From Motilimonas eburnea (lineage in GTDB: Bacteria; Pseudomonadota; Gammaproteobacteria; Enterobacterales; CBDFNC01), in contig NZ_JAIMJB010000012.1 in NCBI RefSeq assembly GCF_021295345.1, positions 1-64,000 of the forward strand: a stretch of DNA of 64,000 nt, given 5' to 3'. Under the pieces are notes generated by a model. That model was not told where the DNA came from. It saw only the letters and a list, made by a program, of their open reading frames with translations, and searched no databases. The translations under genes were made by a program, and so were the position numbers. Shown one piece after another: positions 42,111-50,902 of this stretch. Position 1 is the stretch's first letter. Every line of letters starts with the position of its first letter.

Positions 42111-42848
42111 CTAAACCTTGCCCGGTGTTGTCGCCGCAATGGCGCGAAACTCTCGCGTCATATGGGCTTGGTCGCTAAAACCAAATTGCAATGACACATC
42201 GGCTAAACACACTTCTCTGTGGGTTCGCAAATACTCAATGGCCTGCTTCACGCGCAAAATGCGTTGGTATTGTTTCGGTGAGAGTTGCAACCAGCGTTTA
42301 AACAAACGCTCAATTTGACGCTGACTTAAGGGTACTTGCTGAGTAAGCTCGGCTTGTGAAGCGTGTAGATCGATTTCCGCTAACGCTTGGTATAACGAAT
42401 GGGGCAAGATTTGACTAAGCTGAAAGGCTTGCTCTGCCCAATGGGTTATTTCATTGATGCGGGCTTGATAACAAGGCTGCTGTTGCAATGAGGCATAAAG
42501 GGCATCTAGCTTATCTAATTGCCCGATGCCACTGGTTAACAAGCTCGGCGAATTAAGGTGTTGGCCAAACACCCCATAACTCACAGCAGGATGAAAACGC
42601 AGCCCAGCCAATTGCGATCCGGGCATTAAGGTGACTTGCTGCGACACTTTACTGACGGGCAAGGCAATTACGCCATGGGGCAGCGAGAGTTCGCCAATGC
42701 AGACCTCTCCGGCGAGATGAAACAAAATGCCACTGCCCGCATCTGAATAAAGCGCACGCGTCACCGGCTCGGTTTGCTCGTCACCGACACTGGCCGACCA
42801 TATGCCTTGCAGCAGCCCACCTAGCTGCCCCTGAGGTTGGGACAGCAA
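42111..42848 (-). CDS. AraC-family transcriptional regulator
   Basis: This protein of about 245 aa has an N-terminal sensing domain (AGEVCIGELSLPHGVIALPVSKVSQQVTLMPGSQLAGLRFHPAVSYGVFG) and a C-terminal pair of AraC helix-turn-helix motifs (SQAELTQQVPLSQRQIERLFKRWLQLSPKQYQRILRVKQAIEYL, then LADVSLQFGFSDQAHMTREFRAIAATTPGKV). No ATG or GTG lies in frame before the domain, so translation begins at a TTG (42848) or nonstandard codon. It follows the AhpD-like gene by 25 bp in the same orientation. Confidence 0.85.
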   Translation of the reverse strand: MLSQPQGQLGGLLQGIWSASVGDEQTEPVTRALYSDAGSGILFHLAGEVCIGELSLPHGVIALPVSKVSQQVTLMPGSQLAGLRFHPAVSYGVFGQHLNSPSLLTSGIGQLDKLDALYASLQQQPCYQARINEITHWAEQAFQLSQILPHSLYQALAEIDLHASQAELTQQVPLSQRQIERLFKRWLQLSPKQYQRILRVKQAIEYLRTHREVCLADVSLQFGFSDQAHMTREFRAIAATTPGKV

Positions 42849-42873
42849 GAAATTAAGCGCTGGGGCCGAATGA

Positions 42874-43332
42874 TTATGACTTATAACTACCTACCTCAGG
42901 TTTAAACATCTTAACGATGCGGTTCCAACTATTTATGGCGTTGATGGCAATGGTTAAATCAACCAAACCTTGCTCGCCTAACACGTCACGTGCGCGCTGG
43001 TAAGTGTGATCATCTACCGCCTTGCCTGAGCTTACATGCTCGGCTAACGCCAATGCCGTGGTTTCGATCTCGCTATACCATGGCATATCTCGCCATGCAT
43101 TTAAACCAAGAATTCGCTCTACACTTTCTCCTTGGGCCATGGCCTCTTTACTGTGCATATCGATACAAAAAGCACATTGATTTAGCTGTGAAATGCGCAG
43201 TTTCACCAGCTCCCAAACCGTTAGGCTAAGGGTATTAGAGCCACTAAATTGCTCGCGTAAATACCCCTCTTGCGCCATCAAAATGTCCATCGCGGGGGCA
43301 GCTAAGGCCATGTAATTTGCTCGTAATGTCAT
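42874..43332 (-). CDS. Carboxymuconolactone decarboxylase/AhpD-like protein
   Basis: This 152-aa helical protein has the AhpD-type redox motif C-A-F-C-I-D-M-H-S near residues 56-64 and the flanking KLRISQLNQ and KEAMAQGESVERI helices. It probably acts as a peroxidase-like or alkylhydroperoxidase-linked thiol protein. It is paired with the AraC gene downstream and divergent from a small protein gene, an arrangement repeated in other genomes. Length is typical of the family. Confidence 0.88.
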   Translation of the reverse strand: MTLRANYMALAAPAMDILMAQEGYLREQFSGSNTLSLTVWELVKLRISQLNQCAFCIDMHSKEAMAQGESVERILGLNAWRDMPWYSEIETTALALAEHVSSGKAVDDHTYQRARDVLGEQGLVDLTIAINAINSWNRIVKMFKPEVGSYKS

Positions 43333-43505
43333 GCTATGTCTCCTTCCTTTAAAGTTCTATGGCACAATAACAATGACCCATCATCTGGTATTGAATAATT
43401 TCGACACCGTAAAATTGTTCACTCAAATATCACCCTACTGACACAGTCTGACACTCCCTGCCCTTATGCTTATCTCGTTGATAACACAAACACAAAGGAA
43501 ACAAG

Positions 43506-43820
43506 ATGAACACAGTTATTGAAATGGTCAGCTTTAAATTGTCAGCAGGCGTCACTGAACAAGATTTGTTAGCAGCCACGAAACAAAGCCATGCTTTTGT
43601 CGCTGGTCTAGACGGTTTTCAATACCGTTCCCTTAGCTATAATGAAGCGTCGCAGACATGGACGGATATTGTTTATTGGCAATCAATGGAAACAGCAAAA
43701 GCCGCAGCTGAAGCCTTTATGGCCAGTGCTGACTGCCAAGCCCTCATTGCATTGATTGATAAAGACTCGGTGGTGATGCAGCACCAGACCGTGCAATTTT
43801 CATCCTGCGATGCGGCGTAG
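43506..43820 (+). CDS. Small dimeric alpha-beta-barrel-like protein (104 aa)
   Basis: This 104-aa cytoplasmic protein has the two-helix, four-strand outline of ABM-type monooxygenase or EthD-like proteins: VIEMVSFKLSAGVTEQDLLAATKQSHAFVAGLDGFQYRSLSYNEASQTWTDIVYWQSMETAKAAAEAF in pieces. No His or cofactor motif decides its chemistry. It is divergent from the AhpD-like/AraC pair and may be part of the same regulon. A GGAAACAAG-type ribosome site precedes its ATG. Confidence 0.7.
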   Translation: MNTVIEMVSFKLSAGVTEQDLLAATKQSHAFVAGLDGFQYRSLSYNEASQTWTDIVYWQSMETAKAAAEAFMASADCQALIALIDKDSVVMQHQTVQFSSCDAA

Positions 43821-43834
43821 TTAAGTAAATCAGG

Positions 43835-43898
43835 CACGGGCTTTGCTAATCACGGGCTTTGCTAATCACGGGCTTTGCTAATCACGGGCTTTACTAAT
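43835..43898. repeat. Four tandem copies of a 16-bp repeat
   Basis: CACGGGCTTTGCTAAT occurs four times in a row (43835-43850, 43851-43866, 43867-43882, 43883-43898), the last with one change (ACTAAT for GCTAAT). The array lies between the 104-aa gene and the WYL gene. Confidence 0.95.
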
Positions 43899-43930
43899 GT
43901 TGTTGGTTTGGCCCGTAATAAGGATGATAA

Positions 43931-44620
43931 GTGAGTAAATCAGAGCGGCTATTTGCATTATTAACCCTGCTACGCAGTAAACGCTATGCCGTCACAGCGG
44001 CGCAGCTAGCCCAGACCATGGAAGTCAGCGAGCGCACCATTTATCGCGATATCCAATCGTTGATCTTATCGGGTGTGCCAATTGCGGGCGAGGCCGGTGT
44101 CGGTTATGTGTTACAAGCAGGCTCACATTTACCGCCCCTGATGTTTAACGAGCAAGAAATGGTCGCACTAGAACTGGGCATGAGAATGGTCAGGGCATGG
44201 TCCGATCCTGAATTAGCCAGCGCCAGCACCACGGCATCCCACAAAATTTTGTCTGTCTTGCCCGATCACTTAAAGCGCCAACTGGAGAGCTTTCCGATCC
44301 TAGTACCGGATTATCACATCCAGTCCAAAACCGCCGCCCATAGCCAACAGCTTCGTCACGCTACCGATGCCATGCAAAAAATCTGCATTGACTACACGGC
44401 CGAAGACGGCGCATTAACCTCACGCGTATTACAGCCCCTTGGGCAAATATTTTGGGGTAAGGTTTGGACCTTGATCGCTTGGTGTGAACTAAGAGATGCC
44501 TATCGTCACTTTCGCATTGATAGGATCCAGCATCTTTCATTGCTACCGGATCATTTCACCACGGGGCCAGAAAAGTCTTTGCCTCACTATATAGCGCAAT
44601 ATGTGCCGCCAGATAGTTAA
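43931..44620 (+). CDS. WYL-domain HTH regulator (YafY-like)
   Basis: This 229-aa protein has an N-terminal winged-helix HTH_11 domain (RLFALLTLLRSKRYAVTAAQLAQTMEVSERTIYRDIQSLILSGVPI in pieces, residues 5-50) and a C-terminal WYL domain. In the latter the usual Trp-Tyr-Leu centre is replaced by a variant (VLQPLGQIFWGKVWTLIAWCELRDAYRHFRIDRIQHLSLL). Such proteins respond to small molecules or nucleic acids in DNA-damage or phage-defence settings. A GTG start (43931) is used, with AAGGAT upstream. The 16-bp repeat array ends 32 bases before the start. Confidence 0.85.
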   Translation: MSKSERLFALLTLLRSKRYAVTAAQLAQTMEVSERTIYRDIQSLILSGVPIAGEAGVGYVLQAGSHLPPLMFNEQEMVALELGMRMVRAWSDPELASASTTASHKILSVLPDHLKRQLESFPILVPDYHIQSKTAAHSQQLRHATDAMQKICIDYTAEDGALTSRVLQPLGQIFWGKVWTLIAWCELRDAYRHFRIDRIQHLSLLPDHFTTGPEKSLPHYIAQYVPPDS

Positions 44621-44718
44621 AACAGGGCTGCAAACATGGACTCTTCATTACTTTCAATATTGAGCGAACTCAGGCCGCACAAATTGATGCCATTGGCTGC
44701 CCATTACTCGGCATAAAA

Positions 44719-44740
44719 AAACCGCCTGAAATGGCGGTTT
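44719..44740 (-). terminator. Terminator of lexA
   Basis: AAACCGCC (44719-44726) and GGCGGTTT (44733-44740) form an 8-bp stem with a 6-base loop. On the minus strand a run of T follows directly, making an intrinsic terminator just past the lexA stop. Confidence 0.9.
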
Positions 44741-44768
44741 CTCTTAAATTCTATTGAACAAATTGCGA

Positions 44769-45395
44769 CTACATCCAATCAGCGTTACGAATCACGCCTA
44801 CCGCGATACCTTCCACGTCAAAGTGCTCGCTGGCTAAGTCCACTTTGATAGGGCTAAACTCTTCATTTTCTGCGTGCAGTAGCACTTGGCGTCCATCGCG
44901 CTGGAAGCGTTTTACGGTGACTTCGTCTTCAACGCGGGCGACAATCACTTGGCCATTGTGGACATCTTTGGTTTTATGCACAGCCAGTAAATCACCGTCC
45001 ATAATCCCGATGTCTTTCATACTCATACCGCTCACGCGTAGCAGGAAGTCGGCACTTGGATGAAATAAATTAGGGTCAACCTTGTAATTACATTCTACGT
45101 GCTCTTGAGCAAGGATGGGCTCACCGGCCGCAACACGACCAATCAAAGGCAAGCCTTCTTCTTCGTTGGCGGCTTCTTCGACTTCAACAAGACGAATCCC
45201 CCGAGAGGTGCCCGGCATCATTTCAATTGCGCCTTTTTTAGCCAGCGCTTTTAGGTGCTCTTCGGCTGAGTTAGCACTCTTAAAGCCAAGTTGCTTTGCG
45301 ATTTCTGCTCGCGTAGGTGGCAAGCCAGTCGCGGCGATATTGTCTTTGATCAGTTCCAGAATTTCAGCTTGGCGCGGTGTTAATGGTTTCATCAT
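44769..45395 (-). CDS. lexA: LexA repressor
   Basis: This 208-aa SOS repressor has a winged-helix DNA-binding domain (about 1-70: [47 protein letters not shown] in pieces) and a C-terminal S24 peptidase domain. The Ala90-Gly91 cleavage site (GRVAAGEP), catalytic Ser125 ([10 protein letters not shown]) and Lys162 (TVKRF) are all present. RecA-DNA filaments trigger self-cleavage and open the SOS regulon. The usual start may be the second Met (45392). Two LexA boxes lie upstream, giving autorepression. Confidence 0.98.
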   Translation of the reverse strand: MMKPLTPRQAEILELIKDNIAATGLPPTRAEIAKQLGFKSANSAEEHLKALAKKGAIEMMPGTSRGIRLVEVEEAANEEEGLPLIGRVAAGEPILAQEHVECNYKVDPNLFHPSADFLLRVSGMSMKDIGIMDGDLLAVHKTKDVHNGQVIVARVEDEVTVKRFQRDGRQVLLHAENEEFSPIKVDLASEHFDVEGIAVGVIRNADWM

Positions 45396-45401
45396 TTTAG
45401 C

Positions 45402-45417
45402 CTGTTTTTATATACAG
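45402..45417. promoter_or_regulatory. LexA (SOS) box 1 upstream of lexA
   Basis: CTG-N10-CAG palindrome with an AT-rich spacer (CTGTTTTTATATACAG) matches the consensus, 7 bases upstream of the lexA ATG at 45395. Confidence 0.9.
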
Positions 45418-45421
45418 TTAA

Positions 45422-45437
45422 CTGTGAGTATATACAG
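45422..45437. promoter_or_regulatory. LexA (SOS) box 2 upstream of lexA
   Basis: CTGTGAGTATATACAG matches CTG-N10-CAG and lies 4 bases after box 1, giving the tandem operator usual for lexA. Confidence 0.9.
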
Positions 45438-45666
45438 TGAGGTTAAGCTAAGCAAGCTGTCGCCTTGATAAAAAGTGCTTCAAAAGCAGATAGAATCTAA
45501 AGTGTAGCTACAACAAAGCTCCCCGATGTGCAGATATACATTTCAATAACAGCCTCGGAATAACAATATATATCACGTTATTGGTTATTCCATTGTTGGT
45601 CCAAGTAGGTTCACACTCTAAAAATGATAAATTAATCCCTCACCCTCAGAACTATATAGCCCAAAT

Positions 45667-46566
45667 ATGACTAAAGACTTCAACTTGCTACGCTTATTAT
45701 TGGTACTTAGCGAAGAGCAACAAACCATCACTGCGGCCAGGCGCTTGCATGTCAGTCAACCTTCTATCAGTGTGATGCTAAAAAAACTGCGCGAACAGTT
45801 CAACGATCCTCTATTTATTCGCAACAACAATAAGCTAGAGCCGACCCCTAGATGTGTTGACATCTTAAACCAGCTTCCCACATTGCTCGATCAGATGGAT
45901 GCACTTTACCTCGATGATCATATTTGGGACATAAAAAACCTGAGCGGTGAATACACATTTATCTTTTCACCGCAGCTAATGACGACAATAGGTGTCCCCA
46001 TTATTGAACAATTTACGTCTTTGGCTCCCAATATCACTTTAGATTGCTACCAATGGGGCTTTGACGCGTTAAGAGATTTGGAGCTAAAAACTAACTGCTG
46101 GGGCTTTTCTTATCTGCCAATGGAAACCAGCAAAAACATCATGAAAAAAGATATCGGCAGAGATGAATTCATGGCGATTGTGAGACAAGAGCATCCAATC
46201 GTATCCGAAGCCTTGGCTGAATTGCTCAAATACCCTCTTTGCATTAATTTAATCCATGGTGAAACAGAGTCTTCTCGTAGTGAAAAAATGATTAAAAAGC
46301 TTGGTCTGACTAAGCAAATTAGCGTCCGGACCAGCGACCTGAGTATGATGATGTCTTTGGTAGAAACAACCAACTACATAGGCATTATCTCGAAGCACAA
46401 TATGACTCGATTACAGGGACGTTTCAGGTTTATTCCATTACCTCAAGAGCTAACAGATGAATCTCGCTATCGCGAAATGGCATTATTTACCCACCAGAGA
46501 AATCGCGCGAATCCTTTAACTAAGTGGCTCCATCAGCATAGCCATAAAATACTCCATGCGTATTAA
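45667..46566 (+). CDS. LysR-family regulator of the DUF1254-FadL cluster
   Basis: This 299-aa LysR regulator has a canonical N-terminal HTH (LLRLLLVLSEEQQTITAARRLHVSQPSISVMLKKLREQFNDPLFIRNNNKLEPT in pieces) and a C-terminal effector domain. It is followed after 98 bp by the first DUF1254 gene in the same direction, so it is a probable local regulator of the envelope cluster. The ligand is unknown; a lipid-like or aromatic ligand would suit the neighbouring FadL-type porin, by inference only. Confidence 0.85.
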   Translation: MTKDFNLLRLLLVLSEEQQTITAARRLHVSQPSISVMLKKLREQFNDPLFIRNNNKLEPTPRCVDILNQLPTLLDQMDALYLDDHIWDIKNLSGEYTFIFSPQLMTTIGVPIIEQFTSLAPNITLDCYQWGFDALRDLELKTNCWGFSYLPMETSKNIMKKDIGRDEFMAIVRQEHPIVSEALAELLKYPLCINLIHGETESSRSEKMIKKLGLTKQISVRTSDLSMMMSLVETTNYIGIISKHNMTRLQGRFRFIPLPQELTDESRYREMALFTHQRNRANPLTKWLHQHSHKILHAY

Positions 46567-46664
46567 AAATCTTAATAATTGATATAAAAACACTTCGATT
46601 CTTTAACGCGTCAAAGGGCTTTATCCTTGCCTATGTGTCTTATCAGCATATAAAAGGGTTAGCC

Positions 46665-48041
46665 ATGAAAAAATCATTAATCGCACTTTCGCTCTTGTCT
46701 GCTTTTTGCTTTCCGACGCAGGCAGAAACAAACATCTCGCCTGAAGAGGAGCTAGCCTATCACTTAGGTCTACAAGCCTTTATTTATGGCGCGGGACCAC
46801 TTACGGTTGCAGCCGTTAGAGAAACATCAACCGCAGTATCTGAGCCGATGGATAATGCCATGGCACCTTTAAATAAGATGGGCAAAACTCGCCAGCTATC
46901 TGGCCCACAAGATCGCATTGTACCCACGGTCAATAACGACACCATGTACTCACAAGCTCATTACGATCTCGATCTAGCAGGGCCTATGGTGATCGAGATC
47001 CCTCCGACAGAAAACCGCTACTATATTGTGCAATTACTCGATGCATACTCGGATTCAATTACCGATCTTTTTCAGGCTAATACTGGTAGCAAAGGCAGTA
47101 AGGTACTGTTAGTTAAGAATGACTGGGAAGGTGTCGTACCTGCCAACATAGATCATGTCGTTCGCTCTCGTACACCTATGGTGTGGTTAATTCATCGTAC
47201 CGGTGTTTTCGGCCCTAGTGACCAAGCTGCAGCGCTAGAGGTACACGATCGTTTCATCACCTACCCACTTGACGAGCTTGGCAAGGCCCATGGTCCTATG
47301 AAACTGGCTAAAGCTAAAGGTCGCATTCCCCCAATGACAACACCTCAAGGCTTGGATTGGTATGCTTTGATAGATCGTGAACTACGTAAAAATCCCTTAC
47401 CCGAAGCACAAGCCATGGTAGAACAATTTAAGTATATAGGCATAGGTGATGATGAACCTTTTGATGCCAACAAGCTATCAAGAGACCAACAACGAGGTTT
47501 GCTAAGGGCTTTAAAATCTGCTCAATCTATTATTCACTATGCTGGTCGCAGCGTTGGTACAAGCAACAATGGTTGGTCAATGATGTTTGAAGGTGGCCTC
47601 TATGGTAACGACTACCTCAGCCGCGCTAGCATTAACTTGCGAGCCGCAGGACTCAATGTCCCAGAGCGAGCACTCTATCCTAATCGTTATACTGATAGCA
47701 AAGGCAACCAACTCAATGGTAAGCACAAATACCGAATGACGATGCCTGCAGATGCCCCTGCTAATGCTTTTTGGTCTTTAACTATGTATGACGCCGAAAA
47801 TCTGTTTATGGTCGAAAATGAAATAGATCGTTACTCGATTTCAACCAATCGTAAAGAAGAATTACGATACGCCGTCGACGGTACTTTACCTATATGTATT
47901 CAACACGATAAACCAGCAGATAAAACTTGTAACTGGCTTCCAGCCCCCGATGACGACTTCTATTTGCACATTCGTTTGTATGAACCAACACAAGCCGTAC
48001 TCGATAACAAGTACAAGATGCCTCAAGTCTATAAGTTGTAA
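46665..48041 (+). CDS. Secreted DUF1254/DUF1214 domain protein 1
   Basis: This 458-aa protein has a Sec signal (1-20, ending TQA). The N-terminal DUF1254 domain (YHLGLQAFIYGAGPLTVAAVRETS at the start, NDTMYSQAHYDLDLAGPMVIEIP) and the C-terminal DUF1214 domain (DSKGNQLNGKHKYRMTMPADAPANAFWSLTMYDAENLFMVENEIDRYSIS) are both complete. The family has no proven enzyme activity. I chose ATG 46665 over the GTG at 46635. A second full copy of the family lies at 51742-53163 on the other strand. Confidence 0.9.
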   Translation: MKKSLIALSLLSAFCFPTQAETNISPEEELAYHLGLQAFIYGAGPLTVAAVRETSTAVSEPMDNAMAPLNKMGKTRQLSGPQDRIVPTVNNDTMYSQAHYDLDLAGPMVIEIPPTENRYYIVQLLDAYSDSITDLFQANTGSKGSKVLLVKNDWEGVVPANIDHVVRSRTPMVWLIHRTGVFGPSDQAAALEVHDRFITYPLDELGKAHGPMKLAKAKGRIPPMTTPQGLDWYALIDRELRKNPLPEAQAMVEQFKYIGIGDDEPFDANKLSRDQQRGLLRALKSAQSIIHYAGRSVGTSNNGWSMMFEGGLYGNDYLSRASINLRAAGLNVPERALYPNRYTDSKGNQLNGKHKYRMTMPADAPANAFWSLTMYDAENLFMVENEIDRYSISTNRKEELRYAVDGTLPICIQHDKPADKTCNWLPAPDDDFYLHIRLYEPTQAVLDNKYKMPQVYKL

Positions 48042-48112
48042 TCATCACCTGCTACTTCACGCCTCCACTCGGGAGGCGTTGTTTTTCCAATCTAGTAAAA
48101 ATCGGAGTGCCT

Positions 48113-49276
48113 ATGTCACTTATTCTACCCAAGTTAAGCGCTTTAACCTTAGCCTTATTCACCAGCAATACTTATGCTGCTGCAACATTAGTAGCTGAAA
48201 TGAGTCATTTGAATGTAGCAACCGCAGGAGCTGGATCAGCAATTTTGGCTGAAGATGCATCAACAGCCTACTCAAACCCAGCAGCAATGACGTATTTGAA
48301 TAACACGCATATCTCGGTCAATTTGGCCACCATGGCTCTAAATGTTGAATATCAGGATGATAGAAATTCGAATTTGAGTAGTAATAACGCTGGAGGTGTG
48401 CAGCCTTATGGTTCAGTTTATCTTGTCACCCCCATTAATGACCGCTATCGTATGGGGCTCTCTCTCGTAGCCACAGGTGGCAGTGGCCTCGACTATGGCA
48501 ATGAGTATGCCGGTAAATTGGGATTGAATGACCTTACATTGAGCGTTATGCAGTTCAATCCTTCATTTAGCTATAAAGTGAATGAAAAACTCAGCCTTGG
48601 GGCAGGCATTCAAATAGATAGAGCAACTTTTGAACAACGATTTCTCGCTAAACAAGCCTCCATTGATTCAACCTCTTACGCTGTGGGTTACAATTTTGGG
48701 GCAACCTATAAGTACACAGAAGATAATAAGTTTGGCGTAACCTACCGTTCAAAAATAGAACACGATCTTGAAGGTGAACTTGCACTGTTCACCCAGCAAA
48801 TAGATACTCGGATTGGGTTAGTTAACGCAGCCAAACTTGAAGTTTCAGGTTTTCATCAATTAAGCCAGCCATTGGCGTTAGTATGGAGTGTCGGTAAGGA
48901 ATTTTGGAGTGCTAACGAGGTGACCAGGCTTAGCGTTGACGATATCCAAGTCTCTAAAGCACGAAACTTCGAAGACGTATGGTTTGCGTCTCTTGGCAGC
49001 AAAATTGCGGTTAGTCCTAAACTGACTTTTGAGGTGGGACTGGGGTATACCGGCTCACCACTTGATGACGCCACATTTCAATCAACTGATCTCCCCGTTG
49101 ATAAGCAAATCAGATATAGCACGGGCGCTCGCTATCTATGGAATGAATCAATCAATTTAAACGTCTATTACAGTTACGTTGATTACGGTTCACCAAAGAT
49201 CAATAACGGCGCACTACAAGGTCGTTATGACAACCATAATCACTTTGTTGGTATCACGCTGGATTATCAGTTTTAA
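48113..49276 (+). CDS. FadL-family outer-membrane transport protein
   Basis: This 387-aa protein has a signal (1-23), then the FadL/OmpP1 start (LNVATAGAGSAILAEDASTAYSNPAAMTYL) with a shortened hatch domain. Alternating strands of a 14-strand barrel follow, ending with the aromatic terminus LDYQF. FadL-type channels carry long-chain fatty acids and other hydrophobic molecules across the outer membrane. I chose ATG 48113 because CGGAG lies six bases upstream; the GTG at 48107 is less likely. The stop codon lies inside a long hairpin. Confidence 0.9.
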   Translation: MSLILPKLSALTLALFTSNTYAAATLVAEMSHLNVATAGAGSAILAEDASTAYSNPAAMTYLNNTHISVNLATMALNVEYQDDRNSNLSSNNAGGVQPYGSVYLVTPINDRYRMGLSLVATGGSGLDYGNEYAGKLGLNDLTLSVMQFNPSFSYKVNEKLSLGAGIQIDRATFEQRFLAKQASIDSTSYAVGYNFGATYKYTEDNKFGVTYRSKIEHDLEGELALFTQQIDTRIGLVNAAKLEVSGFHQLSQPLALVWSVGKEFWSANEVTRLSVDDIQVSKARNFEDVWFASLGSKIAVSPKLTFEVGLGYTGSPLDDATFQSTDLPVDKQIRYSTGARYLWNESINLNVYYSYVDYGSPKINNGALQGRYDNHNHFVGITLDYQF

Positions 49277-49326
49277 CAGATCCTTCAACATCGCCGCCTA
49301 TGCGGTGATGTTGAAGGATCTGTTAA
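49273..49326. terminator. Long hairpin at the end of the FadL-family gene
   Basis: Two arms of 25 bases (49273-49297 and 49302-49326) pair with only one G-U wobble around a 4-base loop, and a TTTT follows. The FadL stop codon is inside the first arm. It is symmetric and could act in either direction. Confidence 0.88.
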
Positions 49327-49427
49327 TTTTCAATTAAGCTAACCTTTCAGTATCAAAATCCCTAGCAATACCATCACACCAATATCTCTCAATTTTATCT
49401 ATCATTTCATTCTTTGAAGAAAACAAT

Positions 49428-49451
49428 AACCACCTACTGAAGCAGGTGGTT
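49428..49451. repeat. Hairpin in the FadL-HlyD convergent gap
   Basis: AACCACCT (49428-49435) and AGGTGGTT (49444-49451) are 8-base arms around an 8-base loop. It is a second stem-loop in the gap. Function unknown; it may assist termination. Confidence 0.6.
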
Positions 49452-49458
49452 TAAGGCT

Positions 49459-49482
49459 GAAAAAAAGGCCCATCGTGGGCCT
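49459..49482 (-). terminator. Terminator of the HlyD-like gene
   Basis: AGGCCCA (49466-49472) and TGGGCCT (49476-49482) form a tight stem with a 3-base loop. On the minus strand, seven T follow. It lies 20 bp past the HlyD-like stop. Confidence 0.88.
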
Positions 49483-49501
49483 ATTGAAATTACGACATAT
49501 T

Positions 49502-50533
49502 TTAAAACGCTGACAGAAATGATTTTGCCGCGGTAAGTCGCAAGGTGGCGCCGCCTATAATGTCGATAAACCCAAGCAAGGGATGCGGTTTATTAGCACT
49601 GATCCAAGCGGAACCGGTTGCACCAATAGGAGCTATCGCCATGGTATCGGGATCCATTTCCAAAATCACGGTGCGCCCCACCGGAGCCGCACCACGTTGA
49701 ATATGACTTGATACGGCTTGTTCTCTTGGCAACAAACTACCTTGCGCTTCGCCAGTGGCTTTCACCACACTGTGCACTCGCGTACGAAAGATCTGTCCAG
49801 GAAAGGCATCAACATAAAATTCACTAAACTGACCCGGTTCAATATTGCCATATGCTTGGTCTGGGATCCGCATCTCCACAAACTTCTTGTTGGTGTCCCA
49901 TAAGTGTAAAGAGCCAACTCGAGTCCCATCTGCAACATATATATGTGTCACCATGCCATCAAAAGGAGCCTGTACCGTTAAACGAGATAAATCGAATTCC
50001 AGACTGCCACGTTTTGCAATTAAGCCATCGTACTTGGCTTGTAACACGTCCATTTCGGCTTTTAGAATTTCAACCAAATCTTGGGCATTCTCTAAATCCC
50101 TGATGCTGACATGATTTCCCATCGACTGATTACGTCTTAAATCGCGTTTGGCTTGTGACAACTGCACTTTTTTCGCCTCAATTGTCCGCGCGACCTCATT
50201 AAGCCCAGATTCTACTTCGGTGATCGCAGCAGAAATCTTGTCATCTTTAAGCCGATACAGCACCTCTCCCTTTTTCACTTCTTGGTTGTGTCTAACATAG
50301 ATTTTCTCCATATGTTGGCCTAGAGCTGGTGATAAGACCGCATGGGGAGCTTTCACTGTCGTAGAGTTGGTCAAATCAATTGGTGAATAAAACCTATGGC
50401 CCAAAAACAAGGCCGAGGCAAGTAAGATACCTATGGTCGTGGTGATGAAGTAGTTTCTTGCTGTCGGTTTTAAGACGTTAAACTTAAACAGTAACCATAC
50501 AACAAGAAGATAGGGCAGCATGATTTCTTTCAT
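49502..50533 (-). CDS. HlyD/YiaV-like membrane fusion protein
   Basis: This 343-aa protein has two hydrophobic N-terminal segments (about 6-18 and 29-44) and then a periplasmic adaptor: a biotinyl-lipoyl-like half with APHAVLSPALGQHMEKIYVRHNQEVKKGEVLYRL, a long helical hairpin (AAITEVESGLNEVARTIEAKKVQLSQAKRDLRRN), and the second lipoyl half with LTVQAPFDGMVTHIYVADGTRVG. E. coli YiaV/YibH are like this. I chose ATG 50533 because it overlaps the DUF3302 stop as ATGA and has an AGAGG site; the frame runs to a TTG at 50554. Confidence 0.88.
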   Translation of the reverse strand: MKEIMLPYLLVVWLLFKFNVLKPTARNYFITTTIGILLASALFLGHRFYSPIDLTNSTTVKAPHAVLSPALGQHMEKIYVRHNQEVKKGEVLYRLKDDKISAAITEVESGLNEVARTIEAKKVQLSQAKRDLRRNQSMGNHVSIRDLENAQDLVEILKAEMDVLQAKYDGLIAKRGSLEFDLSRLTVQAPFDGMVTHIYVADGTRVGSLHLWDTNKKFVEMRIPDQAYGNIEPGQFSEFYVDAFPGQIFRTRVHSVVKATGEAQGSLLPREQAVSSHIQRGAAPVGRTVILEMDPDTMAIAPIGATGSAWISANKPHPLLGFIDIIGGATLRLTAAKSFLSAF

Positions 50534-50841
50534 ACACGAGTACCTCTTATCCAATGTTGAACTTTATCCCAATCAGTGACGATCGCGATCACAGCTAAAA
50601 CCCAAAGAGGTTTAAACACTAATCCAAGCAAACATAACCAAAACACTAATTTTGCTTGGGCTAAGCCCCGCTCTTTTGCTAAGTGCTTTGGAATTGAATG
50701 GACTTGCCACAGTTTTGCAATAACCCAAACCGCGATTGCCACCGTCACAACAATGACAAACCACATAAAAACCATGGATTCTAGTAAAGGAAAGACGCTA
50801 GGGTATGCCTCATAATCTAGAGTGGTAGGATGTATTTTCAT
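50530..50841 (-). CDS. DUF3302 (YiaW-like) inner-membrane protein
   Basis: This 103-aa protein has two hydrophobic helices (LESMVFMWFVIVVTVAIAVWVIAKLW at 20-45 and LVFWLCLLGLVFKPLWVLAVIAIV at 65-88) and a short cytosolic end, matching DUF3302/YiaW. Such genes come immediately before an HlyD-family gene (yiaW-yiaV, yibI-yibH), as here with a 4-bp overlap. The pair is likely a two-part efflux or envelope-traffic unit of unknown substrate. It is 61 bp downstream of the barrel gene in the same direction. Confidence 0.88.
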   Translation of the reverse strand: MKIHPTTLDYEAYPSVFPLLESMVFMWFVIVVTVAIAVWVIAKLWQVHSIPKHLAKERGLAQAKLVFWLCLLGLVFKPLWVLAVIAIVTDWDKVQHWIRGTRV

Positions 50842-50902
50842 AATCGTAGCCTCTAATATGGTACATCCTTGTACATCTACTTAGATTGAATCTGCTCGTG
50901 CT

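Noticed and set aside
43835-43898. CRISPR-like appearance of the 16-bp repeat
   Set aside because: The copies are directly adjacent without spacers and no cas gene is present.
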